A stretch of 64,000 bases of DNA. It comes from Cristatella mucedo. Its lineage: Eukaryota; Bryozoa; Phylactolaemata; Cristatellidae. Of this stretch, positions 53,330-64,000 are shown piece after piece. Location: positions 12,934,001 through 12,998,000 of the forward strand of contig WPIO01000002.1 of NCBI GenBank assembly GCA_009760855.2, read 5' to 3'. The stretch's first letter is position 1. Each line of letters starts with the position of its first letter. The position numbers and the translations under genes are program-made. The notes under the pieces were generated by a model that was not told the DNA's origin, ran no database searches, and saw only the letters and a program-made list of their open reading frames with translations.

Positions 53330-54169
53330 AGCTCGAAATCTAGGTGTCATATTCCAAAGCGACCTCTTGTTAGACGACCATATCAGCTCCACAGTCGAAT
53401 CTGCCTATTTTCAGCTTCATAACATTGCTAAAATTCGGGCTTGTTTAGATAAAGATACCACGTCCAAGTTGGTCCATGCATTCGTGACATCCCGTCTCGA
53501 CTTCTGCAACTCACTGCTTACTGGCCTACCAGCATGTGCGATCAGGCGATTGCAGCTGGTGCAAAACTCCGCAGCTAGACTTGTCTGCCATGAGTGTCGC
53601 AGTTGCCACATTACTCCACTTCTCGCCGACCTGCACTGGCTACCAGTCAAGTAACGGATTGACTTCAAGGTTTTGTCGCTCACTTTTAGGTCCCTTCATT
53701 CTATGGCTCCAGCCTATCTCTCAGATATACTACCCCATCAGGACAAGCATCGTACCACCCGCTTTTCGGAATCCAACAGTCTAGAAATACCTGGTACAAA
53801 CCTTAAATCCTTTGGAGACCGTGCATTTAGTTCATATGCTGCCAAAGCCTGGAACTCCCTCCCGACCTGCGTCAGAACATCCCCTGACCTGACCACATTT
53901 AAAAGGAACCTAAAAACACACCTATTTAGGACAGCATTCAGTGGGTCCCTGTGATTCGTCCTTGATGTGCTTATGCGTGCTGACACTGTGCATGCTGCCA
54001 CTAACCACATTTGCATGCTGACCCTGTGCATGTCACCCCTAACCATATTATTTATTTCGTTTGTTTTTTCAAGCATGATTTTACTTACCTTTCAGTCGCA
54101 TTTCACTTTACAGCAAATGTAAAGCGCCTAGAGAGAGATTAAGTTCTCTGAGGGCGCTTTATCAAGTGA

Positions 54170-54200
<31 letters not shown>
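53330..54200 (+). mobile_element. L2/CR1-type LINE 3' part, near intact
   Basis: From ARNLGVIFQS through LLDDHISSTVESAYFQLHNI, VTSRLDFCNSLLTGLPACAI, one stop (TAA in PVK*RID at 53652), then SLTFRSLHSMAPAYLSDILP to the stop at 53954. 3' UTR and (ATT)n tail to 54200. Very close to the copy at 34608-36210. Confidence 0.93.
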
Positions 54201-54201
<1 letters not shown>

Positions 54202-54202
54202 C

Positions 54203-54850
54203 CTGCTTGATAAATAACATGAATAACATGGTTAGGGGTGACATGCACAGGGTCAGCATGCAAATGTGGTTAGTGGCAGCATGCACAGTGTCAGCACGCA
54301 TGAGCACATCAAGGACGAATCAAAGGGACCCACTGAATGCTGTCCTAAATAAGTGTGTTTTTATGTTCTTTTTAAATGTGTTCAGGTCAGGGGGTGTTCT
54401 GCCGCAAGTCGGGAGGGAGTTCCAGGCTTTGGGAGCATACGAACTAAATGCACGGTCATTAAAGGATTTGAGGTTTGTACGAAGTATTGGTAAACGGTTG
54501 GATTCCGAAAAGCGGGTGGTACGATGCTTGGCCTGATGGGGTAGTATATCTGACAGATAGGCTGGAGCCAAAGAATGAAGTGACCTAAAAGTGAGCGACA
54601 AGACCTTGGAGTCGATCCGTTTCTTGACAGGGAGCCAGTGCAGGTCGGCGAGAAGTGGCGTGATGTGGCAACTGTGCCGCTCATGACAGACAAGCCTAGC
54701 TACGGAGTTTGGCACCAGCTGCAATCGCCTGATTGCACATGCTGCTAGGCCAGCAAGCAGTGAGTTACAGAAGTCGAGACGGGATATCACAAATGCATGG
54801 ACCAACTTAGACGTGGTATCTTTATCTAAACATGCCCGAATTTTAGCAGA
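54203..54850 (-). mobile_element. L2/CR1-type LINE 3' part, inverted neighbour
   Basis: Minus strand, open from KLVHAFVISRLDFCNSLLAG to AFSGSL* (54320). 3' UTR meets the (ATT)n tail of the plus-strand copy at about 54200. The two copies form a tail-to-tail inverted repeat of about 600 bp. Confidence 0.92.
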
Positions 54851-54854
54851 GTTA

Positions 54855-55500
54855 CTGCACAGAAGCTGCTTCAGCTCTCCTGGTCAGGTTCCGACTTCCT
54901 CATAAGTCTAAATATAATCTAGCTATAAGATGAAGGAGCAGAAGCTGAGGCTAAGGGCATACTTACTATGTTAGTTAAGTAGGTAAGCAATAAATTAAGG
55001 AATCTGAGAAGAGGACGTGGGGTCTGTGCTCTGGAAGGCATGGAGTCATCTCAGACTTGAAGATGAACTTCGAAATCAGGACAACAGAGTTAGGCATACA
55101 CGTTTTGACTGGGGAGGAGTAATACATTTCCGCAGGATGCTGCCTTGAAGATGGACTCTCTGATTTGCCAATCTTGCCGACAAAGAAGGTGGGAAAAGTA
55201 ATCGATCAGATGGACTCACGGATAGCAATGTATATCGATGATTTCGGTGTAGCTCAGAGGATGGTTGGTGATGAAAATAAGCAACTGCTGCACCTGTGCT
55301 TTGCTAGCTTGTGGCACTGTGACAGCGATTTTGGTGGTAGCAGTCCAGGTGTGAACCATTTTGCTTTGTCGAAAAATGTCGATTCTGCTACTCTGCTTCT
55401 CGGGGCTATCCTGCTCATGATCTGCCCAAGTGTGGATACCTTTCAATGCTCAGCACTATGAACCGATAGCCCACCCTTACAGGGATGATAATTTAGGTTG
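54855..55500 (-). mobile_element. decayed LINE upstream segment
   Basis: Minus strand has 'gccgacaagattggcaaatc'-like sequence (endonuclease-RT linker, the KI..IRESI motif), followed by a decayed pre-RT region up to 54860. It may be the 5' side of the 54203-54850 copy after an internal deletion. Confidence 0.5.
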
Positions 55501-56215
55501 ATTGAAGCTAAAGAAAGTGTCACAAGTATGAGCCATCGGGGGGGGGGTATACGCTAAGGTTGAGTCGCCACTGTATGCTGGTAAGCATGAACTCTAGGTA
55601 GATCGCAGGTTTTTATATTGACAGACGCCATCTCAGAAGGAAAAGCTGGGCACTGCATTGTGGTTTTTGCTATGGGGACGATTCATATCAGAGATCGTGC
55701 TGAGGATATTAGTAACAACTCTTTTGTATTGCACACTTAGAGAACCACATCCCTACTCCTCATTGGCTCAATCTTGGCTATGGTCCTGAATGGATCCATA
55801 GTTGTGACCATTCCAGTCAAAAAAGTGCTAGCTCCCAAACAGTCATAAGCTTAATCTCTCATTCCATCAGAGCTACTGCCATTGCATAAAGGGCGTGGTG
55901 GCAGTCAGGACAGTTGTCATGCTTAAGGCTAGGAGCAAAACCTTGAACCTGCCCATGCCATCGAATCTTAGGAAGGCTGAAAAGACCTGGTTAATTAACA
56001 ACTAAAATCATGCTTAGACAAGCATGCAAAGCGCACAAGAAGCAATGCGCAGCCACATTTAGCACGAAGGTCTAAAGTGTGACCAGCTAAGAACACAAAG
56101 CACACAGCAGCAAATGAGGAAACTGTTCACTGTTGCTGAGGAAAAGGTTAGCAGAATAGACGTCTCTTTATCTGAGACTTGTGACTCGAAGGATCGACCA
56201 TTAAAGAAATTGCAA
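55500..56215. other. no secure feature
   Basis: Possible further LINE decay, not certain. Confidence 0.35.
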
Positions 56216-56218
56216 TTT

Positions 56219-56243
56219 AGAGAGAGAGAGAGAGAGAGAGAGA
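56219..56243 (+). repeat. short (GA)n tract
   Basis: About 25 bp of GA. Confidence 0.85.
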
Positions 56244-56289
56244 GCCATTGCCAGAATGATGACTGAAAGCCGAGGAGCAGGCAGAGGAA

Positions 56290-56490
56290 GAGCACATTAC
56301 TAGAGCGGAGCAAATGATTTGGATTGGTAGGCAGCTACTGGCGAGCCAATGATGTGTAGGCCAGAGAGCTTGAAGTCGACTTTGCGTTTGACATTGACAA
56401 CAAACAAGATGAGCTGCTGAGTTTGCTGCAGTTGCAGACGATTAAGCGCACATGCCGGGAGTTCAACATTGCTGTGGCACACCAAGCCCC
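56290..56490 (-). mobile_element. LINE C-terminal fragment
   Basis: Minus strand: VELPACALNRLQLQQTQQLI, then RKVDFKLSGLH. Matches LPACAIRRLQLVQNSAARLV...RIDFKVLSL with deletions. Confidence 0.7.
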
Positions 56491-56569
56491 GTTACACGAT
56501 TTTCCTGTCTGATGCAGAATTCATTCGAAAAGCAAAGTTCTTGCGAACATCGTGTGTGGAAATCGATAC

Positions 56570-56965
56570 AGCTCGGAGCTGTTTAAAGCTAAGGATCCTT
56601 TGGAGACCCTCCCTTCAGTTTGTATGCTCACAAAGCCTGGAATTCACTTCCGACCTGTGTCACGACATCTCCTGACTTGGCTACAATTAAAAAGAAACTA
56701 GAAGACCGCATATTTATAGTAGCATTACTGGGTCACCGTGATTCAATTTATGTGCACTAAAGCGTGCTGACACTGTGCATGCTGCCACTTACCATACTTG
56801 CATGCTGACCCTGTGCATGTCACCTCTAACCATGTTGTTCTTGTTATTTATTGAGCATGCTAGTACCTCTAACAATTGTATCATGCTTCCTTTGCAGCAA
56901 ATGTAAAGCACCTAGAAAAATATTGAGTTCTCTGAGAGCGCTTTTTCAAGTCTATTGTTATTATT
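56570..56965 (+). mobile_element. LINE C-terminal end, 3' UTR and tail
   Basis: 'cctttggagaccctcccttc', 'atgctcacaaagcctggaat', then the 3' UTR and 'tgagagcgctttttcaagtc' with TTATTATTA. Opposite in strand to its left neighbour. Confidence 0.85.
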
Positions 56966-57665
56966 ATTAGTTCAGAAATTGGGGAATGGCAGCAAGTACT
57001 GATATCTGCTGGGTTGACCTACATGTGCCCCCTTGATAGATACAGCATTTCAGAAGCCTGAGTGATGGATTGATTGATGTGGCCTGGATCAGGCTGTGCT
57101 GCCCTTAAATTGATGTTCCTTGTGGAAAATCGCCAATAAGGCGATCGGAGGGTGAGAGGGGCACTGAAACGTTGGCTTTCTCGCTCCATGGAATGTGAAC
57201 AACTAGGAGTGGCGACCGTCGGCAGGAATTTTGCTTTTCTAATGGCTTTATCTATGATCTCGAAATTAGTTCATAAAAGCCTCAACTAGTTTTACTGTGC
57301 TTCTATTGTCTTAGCAGGCCAACTTTTGCAAATGTTCATCTGCTAAAAGTAGGCCGACTCGACAGTGGAAGCTAGCTGCTTATGCACTACGCCCAGCCCA
57401 CCCTCCCCGTCCAGATTACAGGCAGACGTCGATGCAGGGATGCTAGGTGAACCAATTCGGAGAACAAGGTCTTCCAAAGTCTGGTTTCCCACTAGGCTAG
57501 CATAGTATGGCCTACTAAAAGGTCACTTCTGAACAAAGCTCAGTGATTTTGTGCAGATCCAAAAGGACATATGCTGGCACAGCCAATGTTGTGTGTTGAG
57601 CTTTCTAATTTTAGTCATGCTCACTCTGCCTATCACTTGTCAGCTGGTTTTATCGTCATTAAAAA

Positions 57666-57845
57666 TGCAAGCTGATCATTCACAGCCTCTTTTGCATAGC
57701 TAAAGAAGAACGTTTACGGCTATCACCTCAGTTTGCAGCTGCAGATAAAGGATCTGCCACCACAAGATTCGACCTCACGACCTCGGTACCGATGTCGTTA
57801 AAAGCAACGGCCTTACCCAGTGTGCCATCGCGGTTCACCACTCAT
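57666..57845 (-). mobile_element. tRNA-derived SINE (family 2)
   Basis: Minus strand: 'ggcacactgggtaaggccgt', 'gtcgtgaggtcgaatcttgt', 'gcagatcctttatctgcag', ending 'gaggctgtgaatgatcagct'. Inserted in the LINE. Confidence 0.85.
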
Positions 57846-58753
57846 CCAGTTTGAGAAAGTTTGCTGCCATCCATGTGGATGGCAGGAATACATTCGGCAA
57901 GAGAGTGGGGAGAATTCGACCTGCTGGAGGGCAGGGAGGGGATCAAAGCAAAGCCACTACTGAGTGTCATCTGCAGAGAAGTGGAAGCCTAGATTGCGCT
58001 TGGAGATCACATCGGCAGGAAGAAGAGAATACATAGTGAGAAGCTGACTAAGCACAGAGCCCTGAGGTACGTTACTTAAGTGGTTCCTTGGATGATCTTT
58101 GCGCGTTCACATCAATACATTGGCGTTTCCCACTGAGGTGAGACCTGACCCATTGCAGAGTAGTGCCAGTGATGCCCTGGTGAGATGAGAGGTGCTCGAG
58201 AAAGACTTGGTAATCAATACTAGGATTTCTACCAATCGAGAAAAACAAGTATAGAGACATTACCTAAGTCTGCATTCCTATGAAGATCGTTATATACCTG
58301 TAGCAGTGCTGAATTAGCGAAGTGATTAGCTCTCAAACCAGATTGGAACTTGATAAGTGTGCACAAGTTCAGCTGGTCTGCCAACATTTGTTCCAGTGTC
58401 TTTGATAGGAATAGTACAAGGAAGAAAGACTGGGGAGTAGTTTCTCATGACCTGAGCCTAAGGGCGTATTTATCATGTTAGTTATGCATTGCCCCAGCAG
58501 CAGATTTATGCAGTGTAGAAGTAGGACAGTGGATAATGGTCTGCAGGCCTAGTAGACTTCTTTGACTAGGAGAAGATTTTCAGGATGAAGTCAATAGTGG
58601 TCTTCTTGATCGTAGACCTTGAGGTACTACGTGGAGCTGAGGCAGATGATTCCTTTGAGGTTGCTATCGACGGACAGAGGTCAAGAGGGGATGGGTTTGA
58701 GGACTCAGTACAATTAGAAGAATGGATGGATTGGTAGGATGGTTTCTAATGGA

Positions 58754-58810
58754 GCACGCTGTGGCTGTGGCTGTGGCTGTGGCTGTGGCTGTGGCTGCAG
58801 TGGCTGCAGC
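58754..58810 (+). repeat. (GGCTGT)n hexanucleotide repeat
   Basis: About seven copies of 'ggctgt', ending in 'gcagtggctgcagcagcag'. Confidence 0.92.
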
Positions 58811-58965
58811 AGCAGCTAGCTATACAGTTCGGTAACGCGGGAGTTCGGTCCTACTCACCGCTGCCAGGCACGTGTTCGTACACGTCAAAGCAGGCACCCC
58901 TTGAGGTATGCCGCGAGTTCCTGCAAATAAGTGCAAAGCCTCAGAGGTCTACTGAGTAAATACTA

Positions 58966-59135
58966 GCTGATTTAACAGCCTCTTTTTGTATAGCGACAGA
59001 AGAGCCTTGACGGCTATCACCACTGCTTGCAGTGGCGATAAAGGATCGCCCACCACAAGATTCGATCCCACGACCTCGGGGCCGAGGTCGTGAAAAGCAA
59101 CCGCCTTACCCAGTGAGCCATTACGGCTCACCAGA
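58966..59135 (-). mobile_element. tRNA-derived SINE (family 2), well preserved
   Basis: Minus strand: 'ggctcactgggtaaggcggt', 'gtcgtgggatcgaatcttgt', 'gggcgatcctttatcgccac', 'gaggctgttaaatcagctag'. Inserted in the LINE. Confidence 0.92.
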
Positions 59136-59234
59136 ATAAGTCGAGTTCAAGAGACTTAGTTGTGCCCTAAAACGCACTAATTAAAGCACATAATACCAGC
59201 AAGGGTGGATTCATGGGGTGGAGGCATCGGCCGC

Positions 59235-59410
59235 CCTAAACCCTAAAACCCTAAACCCTAAAAGCTACCCCCTAGACCCTAAAACCCTGAACCATAAACA
59301 CTAAACCCTAAAAACCCTAAAGTCTAAACCCTAAAAACCCTAAGCACCCTAAAAACTCTAAACCCTAAAACATTAAACACTAAGCTCTAAACACTAAACT
59401 CTAAACCATA
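59235..59410 (+). repeat. interstitial telomere-like (CCCTAAA/CCCTAAAA) repeats
   Basis: About 20 imperfect units such as 'accctaaaaccctaaaccct', with decayed forms (cactaaac, ctctaaac) towards the right. It is the heptamer type rather than the TTAGGG hexamer usual in many animals. It directly precedes the G-rich minisatellite. Confidence 0.9.
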
Positions 59411-59434
59411 TACAGGAATGTCCTACCCCAGGGG

Positions 59435-59735
59435 GGATGTCGGGGGGGGGTGCCGGGGGGGTGTGTCGGGGGATGTCGGGGGATGTCGGGGGATGTCGGG
59501 GGGATGTCGGGGGGATGTCGGGGGGATGTCGGGGGGTGTCGGGGGGATGTCGGGGGGATGTCGGGGGGATGTCGGGGGGATGTCGGGGGGATGTCGGGGG
59601 GATGTCGGGGGGATGTCGGGGGGATGTCGGGGGGATGTCGGGGGGATGTCGGGGGGATGTCGGGGGGATGTCGGGGGGATGTCGGGGGGGATGTCGGGGG
59701 GATGTCGGGGGGATGTCGGGGGATGTCGTGGGGGG
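59435..59735 (+). repeat. (GGGGGGATGTC)n G-rich minisatellite
   Basis: About 25 units of 'ggggggatgtc' with 10- to 12-nt variants. Each unit gives a run of five to seven G, so G-quadruplexes are possible. Pro/Arg- and Gly-rich ORFs on both strands are artefacts. Confidence 0.97.
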
Positions 59736-61084
59736 GAACGTCCAGGGAGGAAATGTCGGTACCCTTGCTGGTGATGCTGCAATCGTACGGATGAACTCTC
59801 TGATCTTGTCTATCTTGCTGACAAAGATGATCACTAGGTAAGGAGCTAACCTGGGAGCTGCCGTTAAGGAGATGGTTTATGGGGGGTGTCAACATTTTTG
59901 GATTGTGCAGTTGTGATTCAACAATATTTTTATAGATGCTAGACTTGGCTTTTGCTAGGATTGATTAGTATGGTCAACAGGAGTCCTCATATACCTGTCG
60001 ATGGGCCGTTAGTTCTGATCTTGTTGTATGTTTTTCAAGCTTTTGCTTAGTAGACCTAGCTAGATTAATGTCTGTGGTAAACCATAGGCCATCTGGGTGA
60101 GAGTTCACACTGTGCTTAGTCAGAGATGAAAACTGGTCCGGTACGTCAGCTAGTGCGGTGTTGTAGTATTCTACCAATGATGGCAGGTCGGAAGTGAGAT
60201 TGAGTAGCTGGGTGAAGAAGATAATTCGCAAGACAGCATCGATGTCAGTGGTCTTGAAGTTTCATGATTCACAGATGATTCCGTATGAGGAGAAGGACAC
60301 ACACTGCAGACTGAATGAGATCCGCATGTGGTCTGATGAGCAGAATTTGGTAATAATAGAGGATTATAGCATACAGTTGTCAGAGAATATTTGATCGAGT
60401 GTGTGGCCCTTGCTGTGTGTTGGGTCATGCCCATAAGCCGCGAGAGAAAGCTAGTCAATGCACTCAAGGCATTACTTAAGTTGTCAAAATAAATGATAAA
60501 AGTACCTCTAACCAGGAAAGATTGATTCGTTGCACATAGAAGCAAAATGAGATCAGAGAAATCAGAGGTAATGAAGGTCTTAGGACCTGGAGGGCGATAG
60601 ATAGGTGCCATCATTTTGAGTTTGTTGTCGAGGGAACCAAAACATAAGATTTGAAAGACTGCTTCGAAGGACTGCAAACGGCCTGAAATTGAGGAAAGGA
60701 CGTAGTGCAGCGGTGACTTCTGTGCAAGCTTGAATTGATCTAGGGGTAGGGAAGAAGGAAAACCCTGTGTCGGATTCGGGAACCGTCGGTCGGTTAGTCG
60801 ATTTCAGCTAGATCTCGGTCAAACCAAGCAGATTAAGATTGTCGTCAATAATCACGTCATGTATTATTAGGGGTTGATTGCACATAAAATTATAATTCCA
60901 AAGACATACGTTAAGATGGGCCGACAGGGTGATAGTAGGCCCGATGACCACCAACTCAAAAGATTCACTATAGTGCACGAGAGATCGGGAAGGCGGCTCG
61001 AGACAATGCTGAGAATACCATGTAAGCGAGGTGGCCACCGCCGTGATGACTTTGCCTAGTTTTACAACGCCCAACTCACGGATC

Positions 61085-61665
61085 CTGGCAACAGCAATCG
61101 TAAAAAGGAATGTATTTTAACGACGATAGAAAAACGGTAATAGGCACGAACGACCATACCTAATAGGCAGCTTGCTAATAGTCGGTAAAGCAGAAGCCTG
61201 CAGGCCGGCAGACGAAGCTAGAAGCAGTAAGCTTTCAGACGCCCATAGGCACATAGTTTGTGTACATGCTACTGTCTAATAACAAACAGATTTGCTTTAA
61301 GCTGTTCTGAGCTGTAATGGTTTCAGTATACGATATTCGAAAGACTTTAAATTTTGGTTAGAGAATTCTGCAACGGACAAGCAACTCTAGTAGTGCGTGG
61401 TGTCCGGATGCAAGAATGTGCAGTCATGTCATGCCTCATGTCATGTGTTATGAATGGCTGCCGGTCATGGTGGCCTAATCGCGGTCAGTAGCTAGCCAGG
61501 TTCGGAGCAACATATGTAGTTGCCTGCTGTGCTGTATGCTGTGGAACAAAGGCACGCAAGTCAAAGTGGCGTCGACTTCTCGTCCCATCTTTTGTAGTCA
61601 CTTATCTGTTGCCACTTTCCGATCACCTTCTAAGCATTGTCCTAGTCATGCTTAGAACTTCGACA
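61085..61665. other. no recognised feature
   Basis: Between the LINE and the minus-strand candidate gene. No ORF or repeat recognised. Confidence 0.45.
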
Positions 61666-61669
61666 GGAA

Positions 61670-62170
61670 CTAAGAAGACTTCCTCCTAAAGCAGGAACGA
61701 GCTACGCTACAATTGGGTGTGACAAAGGCCCAGCAGGGCATCTGGTAACCAGCAGGCATGAAGAGCCTGTGGCAGCTCGGTATGCAAGGCAGACTCTCCG
61801 AGTATGACTGTTGACATGCAAAGCAGAGGCCGAGATGCCCGGGCCAGGCCGGGCCTGTCATAGGGTATGCAGTGAGCCTGGCTAGTTGAAAAGCTGTACA
61901 CAGACTGTAAAGTAGATGTTTTCGCATGCTTGCCGGGTTGAATGGTGAGGGGTAAGAAGCCGCAGACCAATTTGGCAGAGGTACCACGTGATCAACGTTT
62001 GCATGCAGGCACACACAAGACCAATGAAGCATGACTAGGCATTAATTTTAGTTTCAGCTAAATGAGCATCTGCAGAGTTCAGCCTCCACTTTGCCTCGGT
62101 AAGTTTGTGGGGTTATCTGTGCTTTTTTTTCATTCATCCTGCTTTCAGCCTGCTTGTCCCTATGTGTACG

Positions 62171-62216
<46 letters not shown>

Positions 62217-63585
62217 TGTGTGTACATTTGAGTGCATGTATGCTAGTGAGCAGAGTGTGCGGAGTAGCTTTCTCGAGAAATGTCATTCTGTTTGGAGCGC
62301 CATCTGTCGTGCTTATGCATTGTATGCCGGACGGTAGTTAGCACTAATGCTTTACTGATTGCAGTGCACAGAAGCACGGGCAAGCAGGACAAGGTAGGCA
62401 CCAGCCCATGCATGGGCATGGCCACCCGGGTTATGCATGGGCATGCGTCTATTAGCGCGTCATGCTGGCCGGCAGCGCTGCCCATCAGCAGCTTTGGCCG
62501 AGCTGCCTTACGCCCTTCCAGAGTCGGTTGCATGCCGCCTGAGCTGATGTGGCTAATCTGCAGTGGCAGCCGTACAGCATCTGGGTGTGCATCAATCAGC
62601 AAGTGCAGGGCCTTGGCCATTTGGCAGCTGCAGGGGCAGTGTGCAGTCGAGCCCCAGGTCAGCAGCAGGGGCTGCTGTGACGACCGACCTCTCATTGGCT
62701 GCAGTCCCTGCTATCGAATCTCACAGCAAGTGACCCTAGCAAGCTGTTGTGAAGCAGCAGCCGGTGCAGCCGAGGCTTTGTACTCGGCCTGTCTAACAGC
62801 ATGGGCAGCTGTGGAATTGCTGTCCAGCAACTGAAGCAGCAGTGCCACAGATTGGCAGCCTCCTTGCTAGCTAGACCTAGCTGGTTACCAGGGGCAGCTA
62901 TGCAGTGCAATTGACCTCAGCCCTGCCTGGCCAGTACCATTAAGCTGGGCTGACGTTGTGGTCTCTCGAAATGAGGGGGAATAGCCAGTGCTGTCAAATC
63001 GCCACCTGTGCACCAGGTCAGATACCAATCGTGCTCTAGTCTGGCAGTCTGCACCACTGGGCTCCACTTCGGGAGGCATTTCCCGAGCAGCCAGCTTCAC
63101 ATCCAGCAACAGGCAGTTGAGAGCAGTTAGTCTCACTATAATGGATGGAGAAGTGATTGCTGTAGGCAGCAGCGCCATATCGTCGCACCCTTCCCGGGGT
63201 GCACTGGAGTGTTTTGTCATCTAATATACTGAGAGTTGCTCTTTGATGGGGACTGCCATGGGAGTGATGGCACACTAGGTAAGGTGGTTGCTTTATACGA
63301 CCTTAGTCCAGATGTCGTGGGTTCGAATCCTAAGGTGGGTGATTCTTAATCTTCGCTGCAAGCAATGGTGATAGCGGTTAAGGCTCTCCTGTCGCCATAC
63401 AAAAAAAGCTGTTAAATCAGCTGGTATTTTTACCTGTTGATTTGGAAGGATGCTGCCATGTGGGCTGACTGTGGCAGCTCTTCTCTCTGGCTGCCGGCAG
63501 CCTGATTGGACCTTCTTTTCCAATCCTGTGGAGCCAAGTCTCCATACAGAATGCATAGCTCAACGTGATCCCATTTTGCTCCAGG
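61670..63585 (-). CDS. candidate four-exon gene, alpha-helical (HEAT-like?) protein
   Basis: Minus-strand exons 63585-63434, 63203-63006, 62627-62356 and 62034-61670 join in phases 2, 2 and 1 and stay open for 328 codons before the stop at 61670. The strongest splice site is the donor CAG|GTAAAA at 63434. Weakest are the donor AG|GTGGCG at 63006 and the acceptor at 62035. Helical runs such as SIIVRLTALNCLLLDVKLAA, MAKALHLLIDAHPDAVRLPL and HGLVPTLSCLPVLLCTAI look like HEAT/ARM repeats. That is an impression, not an identification. The 5' end may lie further upstream (the frame is open to 63714). A SINE-2 sits in intron 1 and a (TG)n in intron 3. The plus strand is also open at places but reads less like protein. 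Confidence 0.45.
62172..62222 (+). repeat. (TG)n microsatellite
   Basis: About 45 bp of GT with one GTAC break. Confidence 0.94.
63262..63428 (+). mobile_element. tRNA-derived SINE (family 2)
   Basis: Plus strand: 'ggcacactaggtaaggtggt' (box A), 'gtcgtgggttcgaatcctaa' (box B), 'ggtggtgattcttaatcttc'-like middle, ending 'aagctgttaaatcagctggt'. Confidence 0.9.
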
Positions 63586-63719
63586 CTGCAGAGGCTCTGG
63601 GTCGAGCAAAGTGAACCACCGCAGCCCGGTAAAGTTACAAGTAGGGACGAATTGCTTTATTAAAGAGGTGGCTAGCTTTGCACTTACTTGGATGCAGCAA
63701 ACAATGTAATGCAATTCAA

Positions 63720-64000
63720 TAACTAAAGAGGTGGCTGTTGTTGCAGTTGTTTTGGCTGGCTGTACTCCCTGGTCGATCTAATTTCGCTCTGCCTCTCTCA
63801 GCATGTGCAGCTTTAGTTTCCACTTGTTGCTGGGGTAAATCATCAAATTACATGTCTCGCTGCTTTCTTGCTGCTTTCGTTATGGGAAGAACTGTTTTTT
63901 CATTTCTTTTCTATCGGTGTCGTCACATCTGCCCTTGTCAAAAAGTAGTCTTGTTGGTGGTCAGTGCATTAAGCCTAATTTAGTCAATTCTAACTTGATA
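63720..64000. other. no recognised feature
   Basis: End of the window. The plus ORF at 63738-63983 has no recognised motif. Confidence 0.4.

Larger units (their letters stand above)
57250..61080 (-). mobile_element. long degenerate L2/CR1-type LINE with endonuclease
   Basis: Minus strand, in order: LNVCLWNYNF...IIHDVIIDDNLNLLGLTEI (61080-60808, endonuclease start), MMAPIYRPPGPKTFITSDFS with TQHTARATHS (60620-60400), LPSLVEYYNTALADVPDQFS and NSHPDGLWFTTDINLARSTK (60180-60040), FVSKIDKIREFI (59830-59800), RT pieces with LEHLSSHQGITGTTLQWVRS (58220-58130), and a decayed YADDTQ (about 57960). It is the only copy here showing an endonuclease domain. It is dead: many stops, two SINE-2 insertions, telomere-like DNA and a minisatellite interrupt it. 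Confidence 0.85.

Noticed and set aside
59394-59895. Pro/Arg- and Gly-rich ORFs on both strands
   Set aside because: Frames of the G-rich minisatellite. Each frame repeats the unit and no protein signal exists.
62280-62834. 184-codon plus-strand ORF
   Set aside because: It starts without a good ATG context and reads as Cys/Ser-rich antisense. The minus strand gives joined exons with helical pattern.

Overview
This is a repeat-rich window of nuclear DNA from a multicellular animal. Its genes are split by GT-AG introns. It is crowded with non-LTR retrotransposons of the L2/CR1 type, tRNA-derived SINEs and very long microsatellites (GA, GACAGA, CTG, CCG, CA). Nothing in it is bacterial. The taxon cannot be fixed from sequence alone; an invertebrate is likely.

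Left third (1-27 kb). The best-supported new finding is a pair of homologous four-exon genes in head-to-head (divergent) orientation. Gene 1 lies on the minus strand (start 10283, stop 3378) and gene 2 on the plus strand (start 18593, stop 26468). Both have a signal-peptide first exon, intron phases 2, 2 and 1, and eight cysteines in the mature protein with almost the same spacing. Both carry a GYxxCGxLGxTxC motif and end in Gly or Gly-Lys, a possible C-terminal amidation signal. They resemble a single EMI-like (Draper/MEGF/Nimrod-type) module without EGF repeats. A (CGG)n tract lies just upstream of gene 1, and a long (CTG)n tract lies in intron 2 of gene 2. Intron 3 of gene 2 holds a nearly perfect 652-bp inverted duplication that carries a fragment of 18S rRNA.

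Middle (27-41 kb). No convincing host gene was found. The region holds AT-rich stretches, a 29-bp minisatellite, (TA)n and (TG)n tracts, SINEs and many LINE remnants. One 5'-truncated LINE keeps an open 453-codon reverse-transcriptase reading frame, inserted into an 18-bp minisatellite.

Right third (41-64 kb). A plus-strand CAP-Gly (microtubule plus-end-type) gene can be assembled from three exons with matching phases: 41725-43196, 49119-49321 and 50659-51211. Its first intron contains candidate minus-strand coding segments. Degenerate LINEs follow to 61 kb, one of them interrupted by plant-type telomere-like repeats and a G-rich 11-12-bp minisatellite. A four-exon minus-strand candidate gene (62.0-63.6 kb) with compatible phases closes the window.

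The genes do not form an operon or a pathway. The only clear functional relationship is the divergent paralogue pair. All exon joins were read by eye from splice sites and phases, with no transcript evidence.
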